Notes: generated from the sequence alone by a model not told the origin. Shown: positions 25,845 to 34,815, numbered from the stretch's first letter. The stretch: 64,000 bases of DNA from an uncultured Sediminibacterium sp. (GCF_946481145.1 NZ_CAMLMJ010000010.1:60929-124928); one strand, 5' to 3'. Numbers and translations: made by a program.

Positions 25845-28514
25845 ATGAGTAAATTTTTAACAAGTTTGGTTTTCGTTCTTTTTTCAGCGACTCTTTTGGC
25901 CCAGCCTCCTGCCGGGATGAGAATGGGTGCTGGTGGTGCCGCTAATATGAATATGGGGCATTTCTACGGAAAAATTGTAGACAGCAAAACCAACAAAGGA
26001 ATTGAGGGGGTTACGGTTCAGATTTCAGGCAACCGTTTTGATACCGTTACCAAAAAAATGATTTCTGGCGTTATCAATACACAAATTACCCGCGCTAATG
26101 GCGATTTTAGCTTTGATAACTTACCCGTTTTTGGTCAATTTAAGCTGACTTTCAGCGCTTTAGGTTATGCAAAACTTGAGCAGAATGTCACTTTTGGTAT
26201 CAAAATGCCCGCCCGTGGTGAAAATGCCCAGGCTGGCGCTATGCAAAATATGGCCGGTATGATCGACAAAGACCTTGGTAACATCAAAATGGAACCGGAT
26301 GCTACCGACCTTGGTAACGTAACGGTTACATCTACCGCCAAACCACAATTCGAAATGGGTATCGACAGAAAGATCTTTAACGTAGACAAAAACCTGGTTA
26401 GTGCAGGTCAGACAGCTACTGAGATCATGAAAAACATCCCTGCTTTGAATGTGGATGTAGACGGAAATGTTACCCTTAGAAATGCTTCTCCTACCATTTT
26501 CATTGATGGCCGTCCAACTACAATTACATTAGATCAGTTACCTGCTGATATCATTGAAAAAGTTGAACTGATTACCAACCCATCTGCAAAATTTGATGCG
26601 TCTGGTGGTAATGCAGGTATCCTGAATATTGTGCTAAAGAAAAATAAAAAGGTTGGATACAATGGTGGACTAAGAACCGGTATCGATTCCCGTGCAAGGG
26701 TTAACCTTGGCGGTGATATCAATATCCGCCAAAATAAAGTAAACGCTTTCCTTAGCGCAAACTTTAACCAGCGTAAATCAATATCCAACTCACTTACCGA
26801 TCGTGATAATACCTTCACTACGCCAAGTAATGTGTATACAGTTGGTAAAAGCACCAACAATGGTTATTTTGGATTTTTCCGCGGCGGGTTTGATTTCCTG
26901 GTTGATAACAGAAATACGATTTCTGTAGCCGCCAACTATAATAAAGGTCAGTTTGATAATGTGAATGAACAAAGGGTTGACTCAACAGTTCAAAATACTT
27001 TCACCGGCTACAATAATATCCTGAATAACAGCCGCAGTAATTTTGAAAACTTTGGTACACAACTCAGTTTCAAGCACAATTTTGCACGCAATGGAGAGAA
27101 CATTTCTGCAGATGCAAATTTCAACTCAAGCAAAAACGATAATAACTCTTTTGTAAGCACCAATACTTATAAAACAGATAATACTATTAAATTCCCTGCT
27201 TTACTACAGCAGACTATCGGTAACGGTACCAACAAGTTTTATACTTTACAAACCGACTATGAGAACCCTTTAACCGATGATAGCAAACTTGAATTAGGTG
27301 CTCGTATGGCTATACGTGATTTTGGTAACACGAGTAACCAATATCGCTTTGACTATGGTTCTAATAAATACACCCTTGTTCCTGCAATTAGTAACCGTTA
27401 TAAGTTCAACGACCAGGTTTATGCAGCGTATGCTACCTATAGTTTCAAAGTGAAAAAATTCAGCTACCAGTTAGGTTTAAGAGCTGAAAGTTCTAACTAT
27501 ACCGGTACTCTGTTAAAAACAACCGGAGTTGATTCTGCACAGTTTAAGGTTAATTTTCCTTTGAGTCTTTTCCCTAGCGCATTTATCACTTATAAGATGA
27601 CTGATAAGGAAGACCTGCAGTTAAACTACTCACGCCGAGTTAACAGACCTAACTTCTTCCAGTTGATGCCTTTCCCTGATTATTCTGATCCTCAGAATAT
27701 CAACATCGGTAATGCTGGCTTGAAACCTGAGTTCACCAATTCATTTGAAGTATCCTATAACAATGCGTATAAGCGTGGCGCCAACTTCCTGGTTACTGCA
27801 TTCTTTAAATACAGCACTAACCTGATTACCCGTTACTCTTATACTGGTAAGAATGAACTGAACCCTGCTGATACAAACCTGGTATTCTATAACTCTTACA
27901 TCAATGCCGACAATAGTATTACTTATGGCCTTGAATTGAGCAATAAAATGCCTGTTACCAAATGGTGGGATCTGACTTTGAGTGCAAACTTATTTAGCGC
28001 TAAAATCAATGCAACCATTCCTGGTCAAAACATCAACAATACTGCTCGCGTAAGCTGGTTCGCAAAAATGAACAGCAGCTTTAAAGTAACTAAAACCCTT
28101 TCTATCCAGCTTAGCGGCGATTACCAGGCTAAAACTGTATTACCTCCAGGTGGAGGCGGCGGTGGACGCGGCGGTGGAGGCGGTGGCATGATGTGGGGTG
28201 GCGGTATGCAGGGAACTGCACAAGGTTACAACCTGCCACGTTACGGAATCGATATTGCTATCCGTAAAGAATGGACCTGGAAAAATGGTAAAAGCGGTTC
28301 TTTAACCCTTGCCATGAACGATGTGTTCCGCACACAATTATTTCAATCATACTCTGAAAGTAATTTCTTCCAGCAAACCAGCCAGCGCAGAAGAGACCCT
28401 CAGGTTTTACGCCTGAACTTCAACTTCCGTTTTGGTAAATTTGATGCTACCCTATTTAAACGTAAAAACAACAAAGCAGATCAGGGCGGTGGAATGGATA
28501 TGATGCAGCAGTAG
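25845..28514 (+). CDS. TonB-dependent receptor-like outer-membrane beta-barrel protein
   Basis: An 889-residue protein. A signal peptide (about 1-19) is followed by a carboxypeptidase-regulatory-like domain (about 38-130, GKIVDSKTNKGIEGVTVQI onward). A plug-like region (about 150-250) has IMKNIPALNVDVDGNVTLR and PSAKFDASGGNAGILNI. A C-terminal barrel of the OMP_b-brl_3 type then runs to the end. A Gly-rich segment near residues 765-790 (PPGGGGGGRGGGGGGMMWGG) lies in a late barrel loop, probably surface exposed. The substrate is unknown and no SusD partner follows, so it is unlikely to be a glycan-uptake pair. Transcription ends at a large inverted repeat (28515-28678). Confidence 0.87.
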   Translation: MSKFLTSLVFVLFSATLLAQPPAGMRMGAGGAANMNMGHFYGKIVDSKTNKGIEGVTVQISGNRFDTVTKKMISGVINTQITRANGDFSFDNLPVFGQFKLTFSALGYAKLEQNVTFGIKMPARGENAQAGAMQNMAGMIDKDLGNIKMEPDATDLGNVTVTSTAKPQFEMGIDRKIFNVDKNLVSAGQTATEIMKNIPALNVDVDGNVTLRNASPTIFIDGRPTTITLDQLPADIIEKVELITNPSAKFDASGGNAGILNIVLKKNKKVGYNGGLRTGIDSRARVNLGGDINIRQNKVNAFLSANFNQRKSISNSLTDRDNTFTTPSNVYTVGKSTNNGYFGFFRGGFDFLVDNRNTISVAANYNKGQFDNVNEQRVDSTVQNTFTGYNNILNNSRSNFENFGTQLSFKHNFARNGENISADANFNSSKNDNNSFVSTNTYKTDNTIKFPALLQQTIGNGTNKFYTLQTDYENPLTDDSKLELGARMAIRDFGNTSNQYRFDYGSNKYTLVPAISNRYKFNDQVYAAYATYSFKVKKFSYQLGLRAESSNYTGTLLKTTGVDSAQFKVNFPLSLFPSAFITYKMTDKEDLQLNYSRRVNRPNFFQLMPFPDYSDPQNINIGNAGLKPEFTNSFEVSYNNAYKRGANFLVTAFFKYSTNLITRYSYTGKNELNPADTNLVFYNSYINADNSITYGLELSNKMPVTKWWDLTLSANLFSAKINATIPGQNINNTARVSWFAKMNSSFKVTKTLSIQLSGDYQAKTVLPPGGGGGGRGGGGGGMMWGGGMQGTAQGYNLPRYGIDIAIRKEWTWKNGKSGSLTLAMNDVFRTQLFQSYSESNFFQQTSQRRRDPQVLRLNFNFRFGKFDATLFKRKNNKADQGGGMDMMQQ

Positions 28515-28678
28515 AGAACAGAGGAACAGAGAAACAGAGGAACATCGAATTTCCAATAGAAAAATGTCCAATGTAAAACATCTATAGATATTTTACATTG
28601 GACATTTTTATTTACCTAAACATTGGAAATTCGACGTTCCTCTGTTTCTCTGTTTCTCTGTTCCTCTGTTCTTCTGTC
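28515..28678. repeat. 160-bp nested inverted repeat between convergent genes
   Basis: Three nested arms pair: ACAGAGGA-type words right after the stop codon with TCTCTGTTCCTCTG words at 28638-28674; a perfect 13-bp pair TCGAATTTCCAAT (28545-28557) with 28622-28634; and a perfect 18-bp pair (28561-28578 with 28591-28608) closing a 12-nt loop. It could end transcription in both directions for the barrel gene and pcm. Confidence 0.85.
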
Positions 28679-28680
28679 CC

Positions 28681-29340
28681 CTACCTGTTTTTCCCTGTCA
28701 GCATGGGTACAAAAGAGAATTCTTCAAAGGCTTCTTCCTGCAGGGTTCCGTCTTCCATTTTAGTGATACGTAACATGCGCTGGTTTTCCCCTTCGTCTAC
28801 CGGCAATACCATTATGCCTCCTGTTTTCAGCTGAGCAATTAATTTGGGAGGAATAAATGGGGCCGCCGCTGTGATCAGTATCTTATCGTATGGTTGAAAT
28901 GCGGGTAATCCTTCAAAGCCATCCCCGAAAAAGAATTTCAGGTTAGGGTAGCGCAACTTAAACACAAAAGCACTGTGTTGGTCATATAATTTTTTCTGGC
29001 GCTCAATTGTATAAACTTTGGCTCCCATTTCTGCGAGAACAGATGATTGGTACATACTGCCCGTACCTATTTCCAGCACTTTCTCTAGTTTTTTAACCTG
29101 CAACAATTGAGTCTGGTATGCAACTGTATAGGGCTGTGAAATGGTTTGACCTTCTCCTATCGGAAAAGCCCTGTCTTCATAGGCTATTTTATCAAAAGCA
29201 GAATCGAGAAAGAAATGCCTTGGAATATTATTCATTGCCTCCAGCACAGACTCATCTGTTATCCCCTTTTCACGGAGTAATTGTATCAGTTGGCGTCGGA
29301 GTCCTTTGTGTTGGTAGGTATCGTCGAACTTGGGTTTCAT
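28681..29340 (-). CDS. pcm: Protein-L-isoaspartate O-methyltransferase
   Basis: A 219-residue SAM-dependent enzyme that repairs isoaspartyl damage in proteins by methylating the isoaspartate carboxyl. The family segments are ALGE-type GEGQTISQPYTVAYQTQLL, then SAM motif I VLEIGTGSMYQSSVLAEMG, AKVYTIERQ and PYDKILITAAAPFIP. In motif I the usual GTGSGYQ reads GTGSMYQ, a Gly-to-Met change at a loop position that I cannot judge further. The start is the ATG at 29340. It converges on the barrel gene across a large hairpin. Confidence 0.93.
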   Translation of the reverse strand: MKPKFDDTYQHKGLRRQLIQLLREKGITDESVLEAMNNIPRHFFLDSAFDKIAYEDRAFPIGEGQTISQPYTVAYQTQLLQVKKLEKVLEIGTGSMYQSSVLAEMGAKVYTIERQKKLYDQHSAFVFKLRYPNLKFFFGDGFEGLPAFQPYDKILITAAAPFIPPKLIAQLKTGGIMVLPVDEGENQRMLRITKMEDGTLQEEAFEEFSFVPMLTGKNR

Positions 29341-29563
29341 AAGCAGTACGAATATACTGCTTCCATTTCCCTATCTGAATTAATTCGTTGGGCTGTGAAA
29401 AGAATTTTATTCTGTGAAAATTACCCACAGTTGTTTTCACTAATCGCGAATCACTATTGTCCGGGTAATTTGGCTTCAAGCCACAAGCTACAAGCAAATA
29501 TTTAACAGGGCCAGAAATAGAAGCCAAGTGATTAGGGGAGATAAAAATGAATATATAAAATCA

Positions 29564-29686
29564 GTACCTGTGTACAGACCTTCATTGGCATTGGTGTCGA
29601 GCGCAGCGTTGACAGACTAAATCATGCGCAGCAGATTTAGTCAGAGGCCAATGTAGTCTGGGAACAGGTACGGGGCCATTCGGCCC
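29564..29686. other. Candidate structured RNA or palindromic element
   Basis: Nested pairs are GTACCTGT/ACAGGTAC (29564-29571, 29664-29671), CAGAC/GTCTG (29575-29579, 29656-29660) and CATTGGC/GCCAATG (29583-29589, 29647-29653). They enclose two hairpins: TGTC/GACA (29595-29598, 29611-29614) and a perfect 9-bp GACTAAATC/GATTTAGTC (29615-29623, 29634-29642). GGGCC/GGCCC (29673-29677, 29682-29686) follows. No known RNA family recognised. Confidence 0.4.
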
Positions 29687-29885
29687 AGGAGTAACATTCA
29701 ATTTTGAACAACAGGGCGCTCGGTTTTATTCATTGCCAAAATGTGTATAAAGTTGCTTTAGCCATAGTTACGACCAATTAAAAAAAACGGTACTGTTTCC
29801 AACTTGTGACAAGATGGTTGCTATTAAACCATTTCAAGGCAGTATACTTTTTTTTTACCGGACAGCAATAAATCGCGAATAATCA

Positions 29886-29911
29886 AAAAGCCACCTGATC
29901 AGGTGGCTTTT
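29886..29911 (-). terminator. Palindromic terminator of the phosphosugar mutase
   Basis: A perfect 26-bp palindrome, AAAAGCCACC-TGATCA-GGTGGCTTTT, directly downstream of the leftward gene's stop. The T run follows on either strand. Confidence 0.8.
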
Positions 29912-29914
29912 GAA

Positions 29915-31642
29915 TTATTGTAGTTGCATATCTGCAATGATTCTTTTGATTTTATCCTGCAATAATGCATACCGTTCGTCGAAATCGGCTTTATTATCCA
30001 GTTTTGTATGAACACTGAAATAAAACTTGATTTTGGGTTCCGTCCCCGAAGGTCTTGCCGAAATCTTACTGCCATCAGCAGTTATAAATTGCAACACATT
30101 ACTCTTAGGTAATTGTATGGCCCATGATTCTCCGGTAACCAGGTTTTTACCTGTTTGAAGTTCGTAGTCTAAGACTTCCGTAACCTGTGCACCATCGATG
30201 GTAGCGGGTGGTTGTTTTCGGTATTGCTCCATCATAGCAGCAATTTCCTTCTGTCCGTTCATGCCTTTTTTCGTAATGCTGATGAGGTTTTCATAATAAA
30301 ACCCATACTGCATATACAGTTCAATCATTTTGTCAAAAAGGGTTCGTCCATTGGCTTTTTCATAAGCAGCCATTTCACACATTAATGCAACGGCACTAAC
30401 GGCATCTTTATCGCGGATTTGATCACCGATCATTAAACCAAAGCTTTCTTCACCTCCAATCACATAATTTTCTTTTCCTTCTTTTTCTTTGATCAGTTCT
30501 GCGATCCATTTAAATCCGGTAAGCACATTGTAACAGGCAACACCATTTTGTCTGGCTACTTCATTAATCATACCAGTGGTTACTATGGTAGAGATAACCA
30601 TATCGTTTGGAGCGGCAATGCCTTTTGCTTTTCTTGCTTCCATCATATAAGCAAAGGCAAGTACTGCAGTTTGGTTACCATTCATCAGCACCCATTCTCC
30701 TTTATGATTCTTTACACCAATACCTACCCTGTCAGCATCCGGATCGGTACCAAGCAGAATATCGGCATCCATTTCTTTGGCTTTTTGTAAACCAATGCTC
30801 ATGGTTTCACTTTCTTCTGGATTCGGATAAACAACGGTAGGGAAATTACCATCAGGAGTAGCTTGTTCTTCCACAACAGTTACATTGCTGAATCCAAAAG
30901 CTTTTAAAACCTGTGGCACCAGCGTGATACCGGTACCATGTATGGGCGTATAAACGATTTTAAGATCATGTTGCTTCGCGATAATATCCGGATATACACT
31001 TAAGCCACGTACCATATCAATATACGCTTTATCCATATCAGCTCCCATCAATGTAATATTAGCTTCTCCCCCGGTCCATTTAACTTCATCAACGCTGGTA
31101 ATAGCTTCCACTTCTTTGATTACATTTTTATCGTGTGGAGGAACCAGTTGTCCGCCATCATTCCAATACGCTTTATAGCCATTGTATTCTTTTGGGTTAT
31201 GTGATGCTGTACAAACAACCCCACCCTGACAACCCAATGTACGGATAGCAAAACTTAATTCAGGTGTAGGTCTTAATGCTTCAAAAAGAAATACTTTAAT
31301 TCCATTTGCTGCAAATACATGCGCGGTAGTTTCTGCGAAAAAGCGGCTATTATTTCTGCTGTCGTGCCCTATTGCAACTTTGATTTCAGCATTGGGATAA
31401 GATTTTTTCAGGTAATTCGCAAAACCTTGTGTGGCCATACCAATGGTGTATTTGTTTACCCTGTTGGTACCTACACCCATAATACCTCTTAATCCGCCGG
31501 TACCAAATTCCAGGTTCCGGTAAAAAGCATCGGCCAATTCATCCGGCTGGGTTTCCTGCAGTTTACGAATAACCTCTTTTGTTTCGGTATCATAATTGCC
31601 ATTTAGCCAGGTATTCACTTTTTCTAATATGACAGCATCCAT
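29915..31642 (-). CDS. Phosphoglucomutase/phosphomannomutase-type phosphosugar mutase
   Basis: A 575-residue alpha-phosphohexomutase of the long PgcA type. The phosphoserine loop is VVCTASHNPKEYNGYKAYW (Ser about 143), the metal loop GTDPDADRVGIGV, the sugar loop GGEESFG and the phosphate site RPSGTEPKIKFYFS. Length and GGEESFG fit phosphoglucomutase of Firmicutes/Bacteroidota type, converting glucose-1-phosphate and glucose-6-phosphate for glycogen and nucleotide-sugar metabolism; mannose-phosphate activity is also possible. It lies 86 bp downstream of the PyrR-like gene on the same strand. Confidence 0.92.
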   Translation of the reverse strand: MDAVILEKVNTWLNGNYDTETKEVIRKLQETQPDELADAFYRNLEFGTGGLRGIMGVGTNRVNKYTIGMATQGFANYLKKSYPNAEIKVAIGHDSRNNSRFFAETTAHVFAANGIKVFLFEALRPTPELSFAIRTLGCQGGVVCTASHNPKEYNGYKAYWNDGGQLVPPHDKNVIKEVEAITSVDEVKWTGGEANITLMGADMDKAYIDMVRGLSVYPDIIAKQHDLKIVYTPIHGTGITLVPQVLKAFGFSNVTVVEEQATPDGNFPTVVYPNPEESETMSIGLQKAKEMDADILLGTDPDADRVGIGVKNHKGEWVLMNGNQTAVLAFAYMMEARKAKGIAAPNDMVISTIVTTGMINEVARQNGVACYNVLTGFKWIAELIKEKEGKENYVIGGEESFGLMIGDQIRDKDAVSAVALMCEMAAYEKANGRTLFDKMIELYMQYGFYYENLISITKKGMNGQKEIAAMMEQYRKQPPATIDGAQVTEVLDYELQTGKNLVTGESWAIQLPKSNVLQFITADGSKISARPSGTEPKIKFYFSVHTKLDNKADFDERYALLQDKIKRIIADMQLQ

Positions 31643-31728
31643 AGTTTAGTTATTTGAAGTTTTCTGTAACTGAAAATAATCAATTAAGGGCATTTTTTAT
31701 GCCTTTGTAAATTTCGCTCTAAATCTGA

Positions 31729-32229
31729 TCAGGAAATATAGGCTCCTTCTATTTCGCCATCGGCTACTTCAACCTGAATATGCTCTTGAATAGTTGTGGC
31801 AACTGAAAGGCCCACGAAATCGGGTTTTACGGGAAATAGTTTATGCATTCTTTCCACCAAAACAAGGGTTTGTATCGATTTCGGGTGAAACTGCAATAAG
31901 GGTTTTAAAGCATAAAGTAAGGTACGTCCACTATTGGTAACATCGTCGGCTATCACCACATGTACCCCATTAAAATCAAACGCACCGCTGATTTCAACAT
32001 CTTTGGGCATTGATTTATCTAAAGACAAAACAGCAGTTTGTACCTGGATACTAACATAGTTGCGTAGCGCTGTGGCTACTTTCTCTGCGATTACACTTCC
32101 GCTGTTTCGGATACCAAGGATAAAAACAGGTGTTTGGTCGCCATTTAAATGCTCTGCCAGTTCAAGTGCCATGCGGTTTATCTTGCGTGAGCAGGCCGAT
32201 TTATCGAGGATATAATTACGTTCAGGCAT
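31729..32229 (-). CDS. Phosphoribosyltransferase (PyrR-like)
   Basis: A 166-residue type I phosphoribosyltransferase. The PRPP loop is VVIADDVTNSGRTLLYAL and the N-terminal ILDKSACSRKINRMALELAEH resembles PyrR. PyrR proteins regulate pyrimidine operons by RNA binding and have uracil phosphoribosyltransferase activity; no pyr gene or PyrR-type leader is visible, so the regulatory role is unproven. The promoter box TACATTTG lies at 32247-32254. It is divergent from the Fe-S reductase gene. Confidence 0.8.
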   Translation of the reverse strand: MPERNYILDKSACSRKINRMALELAEHLNGDQTPVFILGIRNSGSVIAEKVATALRNYVSIQVQTAVLSLDKSMPKDVEISGAFDFNGVHVVIADDVTNSGRTLLYALKPLLQFHPKSIQTLVLVERMHKLFPVKPDFVGLSVATTIQEHIQVEVADGEIEGAYIS

Positions 32230-32246
32230 GTATCTGTTTTATTAGT

Positions 32247-32254
32247 CAAATGTA
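32247..32254 (-). promoter_or_regulatory. -7 promoter box for the PyrR-like gene
   Basis: TACATTTG on the minus strand, 17 bp upstream of the ATG at 32229. An exact TAnnTTTG match. Confidence 0.5.
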
Positions 32255-32330
32255 ACAACAATAAAAGCAATCAACAATCATTCGGGCAAACTGCCAAAAG
32301 GGCTATCTTAGCATTATTAAGTCCTTACAT

Positions 32331-33641
32331 ATGCAGTATATCCAGCAAATATTATTCTTATTGATTTCGGCGGTATCCATCTGGTTGTTTGCAAAAAAAG
32401 CCGGTGAAATTCGCCGGAATATTTTATTGGGGAAAGATGAAACGCTGAACGATAACCCTTCCCTCCGTTGGCGCAACCTTATTTTACTTGCATTTGGACA
32501 GAAAAAAATGTTTTCGAACCCGCTGGTTGCTGTCATGCATTTTATTATTTATGCCGGTTTTATCATTATCAACCTGGAAGTGCTTGAAATAGTGCTTGAT
32601 GGGTTATTGGGCAAACACCGCTTATTTGCCGATATGTTAGGCCCTGTTTACAACTGGCTCATCAATGCCTTTGAATTCCTGGCCGTTGGTGTAATATTGG
32701 TTTGTGTGGTATTTCTTATCAGAAGAAATCTACTCAAATTGAAACGCTTTATCAATAAAGACCTGGACGGATGGCCACGCTCGGATGCTAATTATATCCT
32801 AATTACCGAGATCATTTTAATGAGTCTTTTTCTTACCATGAATGCTACCGACCAATTGCTTCAGGTAAATGGCAATGAACATTACCCACCTACCGGTGAA
32901 TTTTATTTTTCAGGCATGTTGAGTAGTCTTTTTAGTGGTTTGAGCGAGGGAACGCTGGTAGTAATTGAAAGAAGCTGCTGGTGGTTACATATTGTAGGCA
33001 TTTTTGCCTTCTTGAATTACCTGCCATATTCCAAGCACTTACATATCATGCTGGCATTCCCAAATGCCTATTATGCCAGATTAGATGTGCCTGGAAAAAT
33101 GAAAAATATGCCCAGTGTACAGAACGAAGTATTGTATGCGATGCAACCTGAACTGGCGCCTGCAGATGCGGCCCCTCCTGCCCGTTTTGGCGCCAAAGAT
33201 ATTTTCGATCTCAGTTGGAAAAGCCTGATGGATGCTTATAGTTGCACAGAATGTGGACGATGCACTGCAGCATGTCCGGCCAATACAACCGGAAAGTTAC
33301 TTAGCCCAAGAAAGATTATGATGTCTACCCGCGACCGCCTGGAAGACGTAGGTAAAAACATCAATAACAATAAACAATTTGTGGATGATGGCAAATCGCT
33401 TTTGCACGATTATATTTCGATTGAAGAATTACGCGCCTGTACCACCTGCAATGCATGCGTTGAAGAATGTCCGGTAAGTATTTCTCCGCTTGAAATCATC
33501 CTCGAACTTCGCCGTTCGCTCATCATGGAAGAAAGCAATGCCCCGCAGGAATGGAACGGTATGTTCAGCAACACAGAAAATAATTTCGCCCCCTGGAAGT
33601 TTTCACCCGATGAAAGAGATAAGTGGGCGGTACAATCTTAG
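32331..33641 (+). CDS. Membrane-bound Fe-S reductase subunit (HdrC/NarI-like)
   Basis: A 436-residue protein. The N-terminal half (to about 240) has about five membrane helices with scattered His residues, like the cytochrome b-type NarI/HdrE domain. The C-terminal part holds two 4Fe-4S motifs, CTECGRCTAACP followed by NTTGKLLSPRK, and CTTCNACVEECPVSISP (about residues 305 and 375). Such proteins pass electrons between a quinone pool and a soluble CCG-domain subunit. That partner is encoded at 34888-35670, with two other genes and a repeat block between. The substrate (glycolate, lactate, disulfide or fatty-acid related) cannot be told. Confidence 0.88.
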   Translation: MQYIQQILFLLISAVSIWLFAKKAGEIRRNILLGKDETLNDNPSLRWRNLILLAFGQKKMFSNPLVAVMHFIIYAGFIIINLEVLEIVLDGLLGKHRLFADMLGPVYNWLINAFEFLAVGVILVCVVFLIRRNLLKLKRFINKDLDGWPRSDANYILITEIILMSLFLTMNATDQLLQVNGNEHYPPTGEFYFSGMLSSLFSGLSEGTLVVIERSCWWLHIVGIFAFLNYLPYSKHLHIMLAFPNAYYARLDVPGKMKNMPSVQNEVLYAMQPELAPADAAPPARFGAKDIFDLSWKSLMDAYSCTECGRCTAACPANTTGKLLSPRKIMMSTRDRLEDVGKNINNNKQFVDDGKSLLHDYISIEELRACTTCNACVEECPVSISPLEIILELRRSLIMEESNAPQEWNGMFSNTENNFAPWKFSPDERDKWAVQS

Positions 33642-33643
33642 GA

Positions 33644-33757
33644 ATAAGGAATAAGAAATATGAAATAAGGAATAAGAAATAAGAAATCAGAAAGTGTTTG
33701 ACCGAATTACTTTCTCATTTCTTATTTCTTATTCCTTATTCCTTATTTTTTTCTTTT
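33644..33757. repeat. GGAATAAG/GAAATAAG word inverted repeat
   Basis: Left words of the GGAATAAG and AAATAAG type (33644-33696) pair with CTTATTTCTTATTCC words (33711-33750) across a 14-nt spacer, with a stem of over 30 bp including AGAAAGT/ACTTTCT. It begins 2 bp after the stop. The same words occur once at 41455-41505. Confidence 0.85.
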
Positions 33758-33767
33758 AATTCGCTAT

Positions 33768-34097
33768 ATGAAACTATCTCCTTTCCCATTTTCCATTACA
33801 GACTTCGCCAGTATTGAACCTGAGGTACACAAGGGGATTACCGGACACGCTGAATGGCGTATTTTTTACAGAGATGATATTCGTATAAGACAGGTAATTT
33901 ATTCACCTGAATACCTTGCTGATCATTGGTGCAGTAAGGGACATATTATTTTTTGTGTGGAAGGAGCTATGGAAACTACGCTTGAGAATGGTAGTGTACA
34001 CTTGCTTTCAAAAGGACAAGTATATACAGTTGGCGATCAGGCTGATGCTCACCGCACCTATTCAAAAGAGGGGTGCATCCTGTTTATTGTAGATTAA
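33768..34097 (+). CDS. DHCW-motif cupin-fold protein
   Basis: A 109-residue small cupin. The segment YLADHWCSKGHIIFCVEGAMET carries the DHWC variant of the DHCW signature, followed by GQVYTVGDQADAHRTYSKEGC, the second cupin motif with a conserved His. A metal-binding single-domain cupin is likely; the reaction is unknown. It ends next to the convergent LysE gene, with no gap (stop at 34097, LysE stop at 34098). Confidence 0.8.
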   Translation: MKLSPFPFSITDFASIEPEVHKGITGHAEWRIFYRDDIRIRQVIYSPEYLADHWCSKGHIIFCVEGAMETTLENGSVHLLSKGQVYTVGDQADAHRTYSKEGCILFIVD

Positions 34098-34727
34098 TCA
34101 AATCCAGGGTTTGTAAAGCATCCGATATAATTGGATGAGGGCCGTTAGGATAAATATCACCCCCATTATCTGGTTCAATGTTTTATTGCTGGTATTGTTC
34201 TTTTTAACTAACCAGTTTCCTCCATGTATATATAGGGCCAAACCGGCAATGGTTCCCAATCCGGCACCTACAGTAAAGATGGTATATGCTTCTGTAGTTA
34301 CGGGTAATACTTTGGTTTGAATCATGGTAGAGGTCCATAAAAACCAAAAGGGAATTTGTAATGGGTTGAGCGCGCTCATGGTTAGTCCGAGTAAAAACCG
34401 ATGAACTTTATTATCCAGAATAACCGATTTTTTTTCTGTCTGTTGTTTTCTTGCAGAAAGGAATGCCAATATTCCGAGTAATAAAAATAAGGCCACCGTA
34501 ATCCAGCCCAATGCCACAAACCAAATACGATGTTGCACTACCCAATCCATTCCGGTAAGCGCAAAACGCAGGTACAACATTTCTACTATCGCCACGCCAA
34601 TGGCAAACATCCAGGCTTTTTTAAACCCTTCCTGAATACCAATCTGGGTAGCAGTAATGCTCATATTACCCAATGGTAACTGGCCAAGAAAACTAATTAA
34701 TGCAGCTATGAGAAATATATAGGTCAC
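34098..34727 (-). CDS. LysE-family amino-acid exporter
   Basis: A 209-residue membrane protein with about six helices. The N-terminus FLGQLPLGNMSITATQIGIQEGFKKA is the LysE/RhtB signature. The family exports amino acids or related small molecules by proton exchange. The start codon appears to be GTG at 34727; no in-frame ATG lies upstream, and the next Met (in GNMSIT) would cut away the first helix. It converges on the cupin gene, leaving no gap for a terminator, so the two transcripts overlap. Confidence 0.82.
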   Translation of the reverse strand: MTYIFLIAALISFLGQLPLGNMSITATQIGIQEGFKKAWMFAIGVAIVEMLYLRFALTGMDWVVQHRIWFVALGWITVALFLLLGILAFLSARKQQTEKKSVILDNKVHRFLLGLTMSALNPLQIPFWFLWTSTMIQTKVLPVTTEAYTIFTVGAGLGTIAGLALYIHGGNWLVKKNNTSNKTLNQIMGVIFILTALIQLYRMLYKPWI

Positions 34728-34786
34728 CCTGCAATAATAGTAATAGGCTTCGAATATTTACACCCGTTTATGAAATAAAGCTGTAA

Positions 34787-34815
34787 GTCTATGGTCTATG
34801 GACCATGGACTGGAT
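34787..34815. repeat. CTATGGT words
   Basis: GTCTATGGTCTATGGACC-type words, matching those at 22025-22060, lie between the LysE start and the CCG-domain gene. Confidence 0.6.

Larger units (their letters stand above)
29341..29914. other. 574-bp gap with a structured element and word-like repeats
   Basis: 29456-29525 carries a TGTCCGGGTAATTTGGCTTCAA/GCCACAAGC-type piece related to the words at 20523-20580. 29564-29686 is a candidate structured element. The rest (29690-29880) is AT-rich without ORF or motif. A terminator for the phosphosugar mutase closes the gap at 29886-29911. Confidence 0.5.

Noticed and set aside
25845..28514. SusC-type glycan importer
   Set aside because: No SusD-like gene follows, and the N-terminal layout and barrel type fit the OMP_b-brl_3 receptors instead. 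The same applies to 36591-39044.
29564..29686. RNase P RNA, SRP RNA, tmRNA or 6S RNA
   Set aside because: The conserved cores I would expect of each (for example the RNase P GAGGAAAGTCC segment or the SRP GGAAGCAGCAGC loop) are missing. It is left as an unnamed structured candidate.
31689..31703. Terminator GGCAT/ATGCC between the PyrR-like and phosphosugar mutase genes
   Set aside because: Only a 5-bp stem and no T run on the transcribed strand; too weak to list.
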